Part shown: positions 1 through 7,841 of the stretch, piece after piece
Layout: the number at the start of each line of letters is the position of its first letter
Numbering within the stretch: position 1 is the first letter of the stretch
From: Xanthobacteraceae bacterium
GTDB lineage: Bacteria > Pseudomonadota > Alphaproteobacteria > Rhizobiales > Xanthobacteraceae
DNA length: 34,933 nucleotides
NCBI GenBank assembly: GCA_030038995.1
Contig: JASHQS010000043.1
Span: 1-34,933 of the forward strand
Reading direction: 5' to 3'
The notes under the pieces: model-generated
Database searches by the model: none
What the model was told of the DNA's origin: nothing
What the model saw: only the letters and a program-made list of their open reading frames with translations
Translations under genes and position numbers: made by a program

Positions 1-1
1 C

Positions 2-976
2 AAGACCGGACGCCCGGTGTGGTTCCTGCTCACCGACCGCTACACCGATCCACAGCGCTGGCGCCGGCTGATCAAGGCGGTGCACGAGGCGCGCGCCGAA
101 GGCTTGCCGATCACCGCGCAGATGGCGGGCCGGCCGATCGGCGTGATGATGGGCATCGGCACCACGCTCAATCCGTTCACGGTGCGGCCGAGCTACAAAA
201 AACTCGAAAGCCTGCCGATCGAGGAACAGCGCCGCCGCCTGCGCGACCCGCAGGTGCGGGCGCAGATTCTGGCCGAGGCGTCCTCGGCAGCCGAGATCGC
301 CAAGCTCTCGCAATTCCGCCAGGAAGTCGCCACGGCGTTCGACAGATTCTTCACCATGGGCAACCCGCCGGACTACGAGCCCGGCCCGGAAAAGTCGGTG
401 GCGGTCATCGCGGCGCGCGAACGCCGCAGCCCTGAGGAAGTAGCCTACGACTACATACTCGAGCCCGACCAGTATCTCTATTACCCGGTGGTCAATTACG
501 TCACCGGCGACCATGAGCCGATCCGCGAAATGCTCAACGATCCGGCCTGCCTGCTCGGCTTGAGCGACGGCGGCGCGCACTGCACCTCGATCGTCGATTC
601 CGGGGTGCCGACCTTCATGTTGACGCATTGGAGCCGCGACCGCGCGCGCGGGCCGAAGCTGCCGGTCGAGGCGCTGGTGAAGCGGCAGACCAGCGAGACT
701 GCGGATTTCTTCGGGCTCGCCGACCGCGGCCGCCTGCAACCCGGCCTTCGCGCCGACATCAACCTGATCGATTACCAGCGCCTGCGGGTGCAGAAGCCGG
801 AACTCGTGCACGACATGCCGGCCGGCGGTCGCCGTTTCGTGCAAAAAGTCGACGGCTACGAGGCCACCTTCGTCGCCGGCACGCAAATCTACGTGCGCGG
901 CGAGCATACCGGCGCCCTCCCCGGCCGCCTCGTCCGCGCCGGCCGCCACGAGCAGATCCTGAACGCGGCGGAGTAG
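2..976 (+). CDS. Amidohydrolase, N-acyl-D-amino-acid deacylase-like (5' end missing)
   Basis: The frame is open to the left edge of the window, so this is the C-terminal 324 residues of a longer protein (family members are usually 500-580 residues). The stretch GLSDGGAH carries the conserved metal-binding Asp and the His of the amidohydrolase-3/D-aminoacylase group. After it comes the typical end of the barrel and the C-terminal beta domain, with G(R)LQPGLRADINLIDY. Such enzymes hydrolyse N-acyl or cyclic amide bonds with one or two metal ions in the cytoplasm; the substrate cannot be read from this part. The gene converges on the flavoprotein gene, with a palindromic repeat between them, so no operon link is implied. 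GTG at 17 is only an internal codon. The family call is firm, the substrate unknown. Confidence 0.8.
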   Translation, partial: KTGRPVWFLLTDRYTDPQRWRRLIKAVHEARAEGLPITAQMAGRPIGVMMGIGTTLNPFTVRPSYKKLESLPIEEQRRRLRDPQVRAQILAEASSAAEIAKLSQFRQEVATAFDRFFTMGNPPDYEPGPEKSVAVIAARERRSPEEVAYDYILEPDQYLYYPVVNYVTGDHEPIREMLNDPACLLGLSDGGAHCTSIVDSGVPTFMLTHWSRDRARGPKLPVEALVKRQTSETADFFGLADRGRLQPGLRADINLIDYQRLRVQKPELVHDMPAGGRRFVQKVDGYEATFVAGTQIYVRGEHTGALPGRLVRAGRHEQILNAAE

Positions 977-1036
977 TGCCAAAGGTCAATCTCGCCGCGA
1001 ACTACCTTGCCTTCATACGGCGGGCGTCGATCAGGC

Positions 1037-1248
1037 GCTGCGCTCATAGGCGCTAACGTAGGCCTCTGTTTCCCGGATGCCGGTGCAGCGCGAAGCGGTG
1101 CACCGCTGATCCGGGACCGTCCCAGACTCCGCAACTTGTTACGATCCCGGGTCTGCAGCGCACCACTTCGCTGCGCTTCGTGCTGCGCTGCGCCCGGGAA
1201 ACGCAGCTATGTTAGCGCCTATGGCGCTGCGCTGGGCGTTATGAGCGC
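1037..1248. repeat. Long imperfect intergenic palindrome
   Basis: The outer left arm ATAGGCGCTAAC (from 1047) matches the reverse complement of GTTAGCGCCTAT (1211-1222). Inner arms (about 1068-1120 and 1141-1203) pair around TTTCCCGG and GATCCGGGA, and in between are alternating GCAGCGC/GCGCTGC blocks. A third copy, TATGAGCGC at 1240-1248, can pair with GCGCTCATA at 1040-1048 instead. The whole can fold into a hairpin or cruciform of about 190-200 bases. Elements with GCAGCGC...CCGGG blocks are frequent between genes in Bradyrhizobium-type genomes. It lies between two convergent genes, so it may also end transcription on both strands. It contains no supported gene. Confidence 0.75.
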
Positions 1249-1255
1249 CGCGCTG

Positions 1256-3046
1256 TCACCCCGCGCTGGCGCGATGCTGGTTCTCGGCGGCGGCATTGCG
1301 GCCGGCGATGTAGCCCTGGCAGGCGGCGCGGGCGAGTCCGTGTTGGGAGAAACCGCCAGCCGATTCGCCACCGCAGTAGAGGCCGGGGATGACTTCGCCC
1401 TTCATGTCCACCACTTGGCATTTGGCATTGATGCGCAGGCCCGCCCGCGTGTCGTGCACGACCGGCGTAGCCCAGGCGGCGTAGAACGGCGGCTTTTCGA
1501 TCTTGTGCAGTGGTTTTGGCTTGCCGAAATCCTCATCGGCACCGCTGTCGACGAACGAATTGTAGCGTGCGACCGTCTGCTCGAGGTTGTCCGGCGGCAT
1601 CGGCACGCGCTGATACTGCATTTTGATCTTCGCCGCGAGGTCGCGGAGCGTATCGGCGCTGAAGAAGAATCCGGCTTTGGTGTCGACGTTCGGCGGATTC
1701 GGATCCCACTTTTCACGGACGACCGCATCGGCGTCAAATATCGCCCAGATGGGGCCGCCGCCGTTGTGGCCGTCGCCGATGCCGGCCATCGCCGCATCGA
1801 TGAAGTTGTTGGGATTGTATTTGATGTTTTTGGCGTTCAGGTAGCTGCCCTGGGTATAGGGCTTGATCGAATTGTAGTCGTTGGCGGTGAACTGCGGACC
1901 GGTTTCGTCGTAAAACCGTTTGCCGAGCATGTTGACGAGGATCACATCCTGCCAGTTGGCGACGGACAGGCCCGATGCACGCGCCCGATCGAACACCGGG
2001 CTTCCCGGCATCCACTTCAGATTGACGTAGCCGTACTGGCTGCCGATCGTGCCGGGCTTGGTCAGGTTCGAGCCGAACTCGCCGGTCTGGTTGTACAGCC
2101 CCCACAGCGACGCGCCGATGGCCATGGCGGCGAGTTCGCCGCTGGCATCCTGGTTCGACCACGGCATGCCGGAGAGCCCGCAATATTCCTCGGTCAGGCG
2201 CGGATCGAACATGCGGCGGAAATTGATGTTGCCGGTCGAGCCGCCGGTGGCGATGATCACGGCCTTGTTGGCGCCGACGTTGAGAATCTTGCCGTTGTTG
2301 GCCACGGCGATGCCGATGACCCGACCTGAGGTCGGCTGCTCGCGGTATATCGCGGTCATCCGATGCTCGAGGAGGAGCTGCACGCCGGCCTTTTTGGCGA
2401 CCGCTTCGAGCGGACGCATCAGGCCGTTGCCCGAGGAAAGCATTTTTTGAATCATCGGATCGGCCGGCTTGCCGGTCTGCACCATCGGCCAATCCATCAC
2501 CGCGCTGTGCATCTCGCGCGGCACCGAATTGCCGACCGACGTGCCGCCGAAATCGTCGGGCGCCTTGTCGACAAAAATAACGCCATGGGCGACCAGCCAT
2601 TCGAAGGTCGGCGCGCTGTTGTCGGCGAAGGCGCGGATGATTTCGCGGTCATTGTAGCGATAGTCGGGGAAGCCGTTGGGCTCGACCACGGACCAGTCGG
2701 TCAAATCGCGAAACAGGAGGTCGGGCGAATCCTCGATCCCGTATTTCTTTTGCACGCTGGTGCCGCCGCCGAGCGGGACGTTGCCGCCGCTGGTGATGGC
2801 ATGGCCGCCGATGTCCTTCTCGGCTTCGACCAGAATGACCGAAGCGCCGGCTTCGCGCGCCACGATCGCGGCGGGCAGCCCGGTGGCGCCCGAACCGATG
2901 ACGACGACGTCGGCCTCGCGCTGCCACCGCGGCGGCGCCTGTGGCGATTGGCCGGCTGCGGGCGCCACGGCAGTCATTGCACCAACCGCCAAGGCGGCGG
3001 CTACGCCGCTGCCGCTGAGCAGCACATCTCGTCGCTTCATGGCCAT
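1256..3046 (-). CDS. Tat-exported FAD flavoprotein of the fumarate reductase/ketosteroid dehydrogenase family
   Basis: This is a 596-residue protein. ATG at 3046 is chosen because AGGAGG lies six bases upstream; an upstream in-frame start has no ribosome site. Residues 4-31 are a Tat-type signal (KRRD, hydrophobic run, APAAG), so it probably acts in the periplasm. GSGATG at 51-56 binds the FAD ADP moiety, and the end shows the family's GLYCGGESAGG flavin-binding segment. Compared with Shewanella flavocytochrome c3, the His of the active-site VHH motif is kept (VHD here) and an Arg follows GGESAGG. The catalytic Arg expected just after GKRFYDE is not apparent, since the segment reads TGPQF. 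It may therefore reduce or dehydrogenate something other than fumarate. No haem domain is present; a NapC-like cytochrome is divergent, and an Fcc3-like haem protein lies at 23.5 kb. Family certain, substrate unknown. Confidence 0.88.
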   Translation of the reverse strand: MAMKRRDVLLSGSGVAAALAVGAMTAVAPAAGQSPQAPPRWQREADVVVIGSGATGLPAAIVAREAGASVILVEAEKDIGGHAITSGGNVPLGGGTSVQKKYGIEDSPDLLFRDLTDWSVVEPNGFPDYRYNDREIIRAFADNSAPTFEWLVAHGVIFVDKAPDDFGGTSVGNSVPREMHSAVMDWPMVQTGKPADPMIQKMLSSGNGLMRPLEAVAKKAGVQLLLEHRMTAIYREQPTSGRVIGIAVANNGKILNVGANKAVIIATGGSTGNINFRRMFDPRLTEEYCGLSGMPWSNQDASGELAAMAIGASLWGLYNQTGEFGSNLTKPGTIGSQYGYVNLKWMPGSPVFDRARASGLSVANWQDVILVNMLGKRFYDETGPQFTANDYNSIKPYTQGSYLNAKNIKYNPNNFIDAAMAGIGDGHNGGGPIWAIFDADAVVREKWDPNPPNVDTKAGFFFSADTLRDLAAKIKMQYQRVPMPPDNLEQTVARYNSFVDSGADEDFGKPKPLHKIEKPPFYAAWATPVVHDTRAGLRINAKCQVVDMKGEVIPGLYCGGESAGGFSQHGLARAACQGYIAGRNAAAENQHRASAG

Positions 3047-3156
3047 GACGGTCCTCCTTGTTCGGTACGAGCCGATCGACGTTTCCACACCTGCTTCTTA
3101 GCGCCGCAGATCGCCGGAAAATCGATTAAGCTTGTGAGGAAAGCACGGGTGACACA

Positions 3157-3205
3157 TTGATGCAGATCAATTCCGCGGCCGAGCCCGTCCGTTAAAAATT
3201 GCGCC
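3157..3205 (+). promoter_or_regulatory. FNR/FixK box with -10 for the NapC-like gene
   Basis: TTGATGCAGATCAA at 3157-3170 is a perfect TTGAT-N4-ATCAA palindrome centred at 3163.5. TAAAAA at 3193-3198 lies exactly where a -10 hexamer would be if the box were centred at -41.5, giving a start near 3205 and a leader of about 41 bases for the cytochrome gene at 3246. This is the geometry of class II FNR/FixK activation. The same box could serve the divergent flavoprotein gene, where CTTAAT (read on the minus strand, 3130-3125) is a weaker -10 set about four bases further away. Confidence 0.75.
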
Positions 3206-3245
3206 GGACTGGCGATCACACGGTTGGCCGCTGAGGGAAGCTGTC

Positions 3246-3824
3246 ATGAAGTGGAAGCGGTGGTTGGCGGCGGCTTCGCTGATCGTCGCGGGCGGCGTGG
3301 CCGGCGCCGGCGCGATCATCGCAAGCACGGTGGTCAATCGCGCCACATCGACCGAGGCATTCTGCACCTCCTGCCATTCGATGGCTCAAGTGGCGGCGGA
3401 CCCGCACTATCAGCAGTCGGCGCACCGCGCGAATGCGGCCGGCGTCTTGGCGAGTTGCTCCGACTGTCATGTTCCGTCCAACAACTGGTTCGTCGAGACT
3501 TACTCGCACGTCGTGGACGGCGTTCGCGATGGCATCGCCGAATATACCGGCAACGTGAGCGACCCCGCGGTCTGGTCGGCGCGCTTGCCGCGGCTGGCAG
3601 AGCGCGTGCGCGAGGAGATGCGCAAGGACGATGGTGCGACCTGCCGGAAATGTCATGATCCGGCTGCTATCCGGCCGGCGAGCGAGGCTGGTCGAGCGGC
3701 GCATGCCATGCTCGCGCAGACGCACGTCACCTGCATCGATTGCCACTTCAACCTGGTCCATGCGCCGATCGCAGCCAGCGCAAGTTTCCTGCATGGCTCA
3801 GGACTTGGGCAAAGCAGGCCGTGA
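3246..3824 (+). CDS. NapC/NirT/NrfH-type tetraheme c-type cytochrome
   Basis: The 192-residue protein starts at ATG 3246 behind a GAGGGAAG ribosome site. Residues 8-30 form one hydrophobic N-terminal anchor. Four CxxCH haem sites follow at C40 (CTSCHSM), C71 (CSDCH), C133 (CRKCH) and C163 (CIDCH). The first has the CxxCHxM form usual in NapC/NrfH quinol dehydrogenases. Such proteins sit in the inner membrane, oxidise quinol and pass electrons to soluble periplasmic reductases. No nitrate or nitrite reductase is nearby; the divergent Tat-exported flavoprotein is the obvious partner. The length is normal for the family. A perfect FNR/FixK box lies upstream. The 3' end overlaps a decayed gene tail in another frame, so its last dozen residues may be altered. 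Confidence 0.9.
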   Translation: MKWKRWLAAASLIVAGGVAGAGAIIASTVVNRATSTEAFCTSCHSMAQVAADPHYQQSAHRANAAGVLASCSDCHVPSNNWFVETYSHVVDGVRDGIAEYTGNVSDPAVWSARLPRLAERVREEMRKDDGATCRKCHDPAAIRPASEAGRAAHAMLAQTHVTCIDCHFNLVHAPIAASASFLHGSGLGQSRP

Positions 3825-4032
3825 GCGTTCGGGCGGGTCGCTGGCCGGCTCACGGGAGGCACGGGCGGCGGAAACCGCTTTGACCGGCAAGCCGCTCGAC
3901 GAGCGCACCGCCGCACAAGCCGCCCGGGCGGTGCTCGCAGGCGCCATGCCGTTCAGCAAAAATGCTTATAAGCTGCCGCTATTCGAAACGCTCGTCCGCC
4001 GTGCTCTTCTGACGGCCGTTGCCGGCACTTAG
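3793..4032 (+). pseudogene. C-terminal tail of a CoxM/XdhB-type FAD-binding subunit
   Basis: In a frame different from the cytochrome, about 60 residues up to the stop at 4032 read like the end of the FAD-binding medium subunit of molybdenum hydroxylases (CO dehydrogenase/xanthine dehydrogenase family). Markers are EAALTGKPL-like spacing (here ETALTGKPLDE), then PFSKNAYKLPL and LVRRALL. The FAD-binding part is absent, and no large or iron-sulphur subunit lies near. I read it as the 3' remnant of a deleted gene, joined to the end of the cytochrome gene. An ATG at 3793 could in principle start a 79-residue product, but it has no clear ribosome site. The family match is from memory of the motif. 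Confidence 0.5.
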
Positions 4033-4034
4033 GT

Positions 4035-5249
4035 TTAGTGGGCGGCCGCCTTTGCGGGTCGGCGGTCGAGCAATCGCCTCGTATGTCCGGCGATCATAAG
4101 ATTCTCGTTCGTCGGTATGACCCACGCCGACACGCGCGAATCGCGGACGGAGATGCGCGGTCCTCCGGACGCGTTGGCGCCATCGTCAAGCGCAATGCCC
4201 AGCCATCGCGCGTCATTGCATACCCGAGCCCGAATTTCTGCGCCATTTTCCCCGATGCCGCCGGTGAACACGACGGCGTCGAGACCATGAAGTGCCGCCG
4301 CGAGCGAGCCGAGCTCGCGTCCGATTCGATAGACAAAGAGATCCACAGCCTCTTTTGCCGCCGGAAGCTTGTTCGCCAGCAATGTGCGCATGTCGCTGGA
4401 CAAACCAGACACGCCGAGAAGTCCCGAGCGCTCGTAGAGAAGCTGTTCGATTTGCGCCGCGTTCATGCCCTCGTGCTGAAGAAGATAGAGAATGACACCG
4501 GGATCAAGCGCCCCGATGCGTGTTCCCATCGGCAACCCATCGAGCGCGGTCAGGCCCATGGTCGTGGCGATGGAGCGGCCGGCCTCGATCGCACACATGC
4601 TGGCACCGTTGCCGAGATGAGCGACGATCACCTTGCCACGCGCACATTCGGGAGCGACCCGCGGCAGGACCGACACGATGTATTCGTAAGAGAGTCCGTG
4701 GAAACCGTAACGGCGCAGGCCCTTGGCGGTGAACGCACGCGGCAAGGCGAATTCCTGGGCCAGCGCCGGTTCCGCTCGATGAAAGGCAGTGTCGAAACAG
4801 GCAACCTGCGGGAGCTCCGGCGCGATCGCGCTTACCGCGCGGATTGCAGCGATATTGTGCGGCTGGTGCAAAGGCGCGAGCGGCACGAGCTCTTCCAGTG
4901 CGGCGAGTACCCCCGCATCGATAAGCACGGGTTGCGCATACGCCATGCCGCCGTGAACAACGCGGTGGCCGACCCCGGAAAACCCGGCCTCGCTGCCGAC
5001 GTGCTCGTCGAACCAGTTATGAATGGCTGCCATGGCGCCGGCGTGGTCTTTGGCGGTGATCGGGCTGTCGATGAGTTTTCGACCCTTGCCGTCGGCGACC
5101 TCGATGCGCGCAGCTCTATCGCCACCTTCGCCAATGCCTTCCACTTGGCCGTGAGCGCCGGCCGAGAGCGAGCGATCCGCGGCTGTCGCAAACACCGAGA
5201 ACTTGCAGCTCGATGAGCCGGCATTGATGACGAGGATCGGCTCGCGCAT
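4035..5249 (-). CDS. ackA: Acetate kinase
   Basis: This 404-residue protein catalyses acetyl-phosphate + ADP to acetate + ATP (reversible) in the cytoplasm. Family signatures in order are VINAGSSSCKFSVF at the start (phosphate binding), GHRVVHGG, FDTAFH, RRYGFHGLSYEY, AHLGNGASM, and the DGLPMGTRIGALDPG segment of the ASKHA fold. The length is typical. ATG at 5249 leaves only six bases after the pta stop, so the two genes are surely cotranscribed. With Pta and the phosphoketolase at 18.5 kb it completes a route from sugar phosphates to acetate and ATP. It ends two bases from the convergent gene remnant, with no room for a separate terminator. Confidence 0.96.
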   Translation of the reverse strand: MREPILVINAGSSSCKFSVFATAADRSLSAGAHGQVEGIGEGGDRAARIEVADGKGRKLIDSPITAKDHAGAMAAIHNWFDEHVGSEAGFSGVGHRVVHGGMAYAQPVLIDAGVLAALEELVPLAPLHQPHNIAAIRAVSAIAPELPQVACFDTAFHRAEPALAQEFALPRAFTAKGLRRYGFHGLSYEYIVSVLPRVAPECARGKVIVAHLGNGASMCAIEAGRSIATTMGLTALDGLPMGTRIGALDPGVILYLLQHEGMNAAQIEQLLYERSGLLGVSGLSSDMRTLLANKLPAAKEAVDLFVYRIGRELGSLAAALHGLDAVVFTGGIGENGAEIRARVCNDARWLGIALDDGANASGGPRISVRDSRVSAWVIPTNENLMIAGHTRRLLDRRPAKAAAH

Positions 5250-5255
5250 GACGAT

Positions 5256-6212
5256 TCAGCCGGCAACCTTGCCGATTTCGGCCGCGGCGACACGGCGGGC
5301 GTGGGCAAAGAGCGCGGCCACGGCGCAACTCGCCATGCGGGCCCGGACATTGTCGGCACGACTCGTGAGAATGATCGGGACTCGGGCTCCGAGTACGATG
5401 CCGGCGGCATCCGCATTGGCGAGAAAGGTCAGCTCCTTCGCCAGCATGTTGCCGGCCTCGAGATCGGGAACAAGCAGAATATCGGCGTCGCCCGCGACCG
5501 GGGACGCTATGTGCTTGATGCTGGCCGCCTCGCGGTTGATCGCATTATCAAGCGCCAGCGGACCATCAAGCATGGCGCCGGTAATCTGGCCGCGTTCGGC
5601 CATCTTGCACAATGCGGCCGCGTCGATGGTGGACGGGATCTTGGAAGTGATCGTCTCGACCGCGGAAAGGATCGCAACTTTCGGCCGCTCGATCAGCAGG
5701 GCCTGCGCAAGCTCGATCGCATTCTGCACTATATCGGCCTTATCCTCGAGCGTCGGAAAAATGTTCACCGCAGCGTCGGTGATGAACAGCGGTTTTGGAT
5801 AGGTCGGTACGTCCATGATGAAGACGTGACTGATCCGCCGTGCGGTGCGGATACCAGTATCCTTGTTGACGACCTCGGCCATCAACTCATCGGTGTGCAA
5901 GCTGCCTTTCATCAGCGCATCGGCCTCGCCGACGCGAACGATTTCGACGCCTTTCGCTGCCGAGGCGTGACTGAATGGCGTGTCGACAAGCTGCAGGCTT
6001 GCGATATCAAGGTTGAGCGAGGTCGCGAGCGCACGGATGCGGCCTTGCGGTCCGACCAGGACCGGCTTGATGATCTTCGCTTCCGCCGCCTCGACGGCGC
6101 CGCGCAGAGAGGTCTCGTCGCAAGGGTGCACGACGGCCGTCCGTACCGGCGCGAGCGCATGACAGGCGGAAATCAGTGCATCATATTTTTCGTGTTTGCG
6201 TGGTTCGAGCAT
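5256..6212 (-). CDS. pta: Phosphate acetyltransferase (short, phosphotransacetylase domain only)
   Basis: This 318-residue protein of the phosphate acetyl/butyryltransferase family interconverts acetyl-CoA and acetyl-phosphate. It has the domain from end to end (AAEAKIIKPVLVGPQ near residue 50, a KGSLHTDELM segment, FITDAAVNIFP, MLDGPLALDNA, LVPDLEAGNMLAKEL) and lacks the N-terminal regulatory part of E. coli Pta. ATG at 6212 has AGGATG upstream. It lies directly before ackA (six bases) and 83 bases after the formate dehydrogenase subunit on the same strand, with no strong terminator between. It probably shares the FNR/FixK-controlled promoter at 7.36 kb. A phosphate butyryltransferase role is possible from sequence alone, but the ackA partner favours acetate. 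Confidence 0.9.
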   Translation of the reverse strand: MLEPRKHEKYDALISACHALAPVRTAVVHPCDETSLRGAVEAAEAKIIKPVLVGPQGRIRALATSLNLDIASLQLVDTPFSHASAAKGVEIVRVGEADALMKGSLHTDELMAEVVNKDTGIRTARRISHVFIMDVPTYPKPLFITDAAVNIFPTLEDKADIVQNAIELAQALLIERPKVAILSAVETITSKIPSTIDAAALCKMAERGQITGAMLDGPLALDNAINREAASIKHIASPVAGDADILLVPDLEAGNMLAKELTFLANADAAGIVLGARVPIILTSRADNVRARMASCAVAALFAHARRVAAAEIGKVAG

Positions 6213-6295
6213 GCGCCATCCTCAGTCCGGCAGCCATTGCTGCCAAGGGGCATTCTACTCCGCCGCTTCTGCATTTTAAGCGGGCTACTCGGCAC

Positions 6296-7300
6296 CTACT
6301 CAGCGGGCACCACTGCGCCGTTAGGTTTGCCCGCCGGCGCTTTACCGTGCAGTTCCTGCTCGACCCAAAGGCTGTGGTGCTGCTTGGCCCAATTCAGATC
6401 GACCTTGCCGCCGGCCATTGCGTCGATCCCACCCTCCATGCCAAGCGTCGCAATGTAGACGTGAGCAATGATGGCGGCAATGAAGAGCATGGCTCCGAGC
6501 CCATGTATCATTTCAGCAATCTGCATACCGCCGATGCTTGCCACGTAGAACGGAAAGATGAGCGTATAGCCGGGGACCGCGACCAGGATTGTTGCAAACA
6601 CGACGCCCCAAAACAGCAGCTTCTGTCCGGCGTTGAACCGCCAGGCCGGCGGATGCTTCGAGCCGACGAAGCCGCCGCCTTCCTTGAGCCATTTGATGTC
6701 CACGGCCGTCGGCAAATTGTCCTTGCCCCATAGCAGCAACATGCCAATGACGCCGAGTACGAAGGGGAAGCTGAGGAAATTGTGGGCGTATTTGCAGGCT
6801 TCGCTGAATGCGCTGAATGCTTTCGGTCCGATCAGCGGAAGCAGGACCTTCTTGCCATAGGTGAAGTTCAGGCCGGTCAGGCCGAGAATGACAAACGTGG
6901 TGCCTGCGAGCCAATGCACGAACCGCTCGATCGCGTCAAAGCGTAGAATTGTGAGACCGCTGCGTCCGGCTTCGATGCGGATCGGACCGCGAAACCAATA
7001 GAACACGCCGAGCAGAGCGACCATGCCGAGGATCGCGGCTATCCCGAAGACGTTGAGCACAACCTCGTGAAAAAACCGCCATTCGCGTCCAGCCGGCTGG
7101 ATAAGCACGCTTTCGCGCTTGTCCGGTAGATCGACACGGCCTTGGACCTTGCCGAGCTGCTGCAGCAGCATTCGCTCATTGACCGCATTGGCGTTTGGGT
7201 TCGAAGGCGACGGTTGGGCCAACGGCGATGTTCCGGCGGTACAAGCTCCTATGACTATCGCGGCGAACAGAAACCGGAAGTAGCGAACAAGCCGGATCAT
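6296..7300 (-). CDS. Formate dehydrogenase gamma subunit, membrane cytochrome b
   Basis: This is a 334-residue membrane protein. An N-terminal signal-like segment is followed by a periplasmic stretch and four further hydrophobic segments (near residues 80-100, 130-150, 175-195 and 225-290, the last as a pair). The segments RFDAIERFVHWLAG and IHGLGAMLFIAAIIAHVYIATLG carry the His residues that hold haem b in FdnI/FdoI-type subunits. The subunit anchors formate dehydrogenase and passes electrons to quinone. No catalytic alpha or iron-sulphur beta subunit lies in this window, so here it is an orphan; the partners may be encoded elsewhere, or it may serve another enzyme. An FNR/FixK box lies 59 bases upstream of the start. 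Pta and AckA follow on the same strand. Confidence 0.88.
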   Translation of the reverse strand: MIRLVRYFRFLFAAIVIGACTAGTSPLAQPSPSNPNANAVNERMLLQQLGKVQGRVDLPDKRESVLIQPAGREWRFFHEVVLNVFGIAAILGMVALLGVFYWFRGPIRIEAGRSGLTILRFDAIERFVHWLAGTTFVILGLTGLNFTYGKKVLLPLIGPKAFSAFSEACKYAHNFLSFPFVLGVIGMLLLWGKDNLPTAVDIKWLKEGGGFVGSKHPPAWRFNAGQKLLFWGVVFATILVAVPGYTLIFPFYVASIGGMQIAEMIHGLGAMLFIAAIIAHVYIATLGMEGGIDAMAGGKVDLNWAKQHHSLWVEQELHGKAPAGKPNGAVVPAE

Positions 7301-7358
7301 GGCAGGACACCCCGAAAAAATGATCGGTCAAAATTTCATGATTGCCCGACGGGTCGCT

Positions 7359-7372
7359 TTGATCTCGATCAA
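7359..7372 (-). promoter_or_regulatory. FNR/FixK box before formate dehydrogenase subunit-pta-ackA
   Basis: TTGATCTCGATCAA is a perfect TTGAT-N4-ATCAA palindrome inside the longer GCTTTGATCTCGATCAAAGC. The centre (7365.5) is 65 bases from the start at 7300. A TGAAAT -10 (minus strand, 7338-7333) lies within two bases of the place expected for activation from -41.5. The gap 7373-7841 beyond it (about 470 bases, up to the alcohol dehydrogenase) holds no gene I can support: reading frames there are short, unlike known families, and mixed in base use. Confidence 0.7.
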
Positions 7373-7841
7373 AGCGGAACCGACCTGCCGCTGCGATCAC
7401 GACGTCTGCTGGAAAACTGCGGTGACGGTTATCGTTACCTTGCCGCCCGTCGGGTAACCCATGGGGAACTCTCGATTTCCGGACAGGCGTATCGCATCTA
7501 CGCGGAGCGTCCTGGTGCGATTCCCGAGGGAAAGTCTCGAACTCGGACCTTCTGAACAGGATCAAGTCGGAATTCGACGGTGCCGCACGGCACGAAGCGC
7601 TTGCGACAAAGCGCAGCACCGGAGCGAATTGCAGACTGCATATCTCTCGAATATCCGACGGCGGCGGCAAAATCGCTTAATCCGCCCAAGAGTGCGATGA
7701 CGCGCGGAACTTACTTAATGCGGACGGCAATTCGCGTCGAACGGCTGGACCGCCGGCAGGATCGCCGGAGCGCCGAAGGCGCTGCTGCAGTACCTGCGCG
7801 CAAGCCATTCGCGCTCACGCTTCAGCTAACAGGAGGAGTGG

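Noticed and set aside
1007-2329. A 440-codon plus-strand frame opposite the flavoprotein.
   Set aside because: It runs through the palindromic repeat and antisense to a well-supported gene.
7552-7565. CTGAACAGGATCAA as a ninth FNR/FixK box, upstream of the alcohol dehydrogenase.
   Set aside because: The first core base is wrong, the left half is poor, and it lies over 270 bases from the gene.
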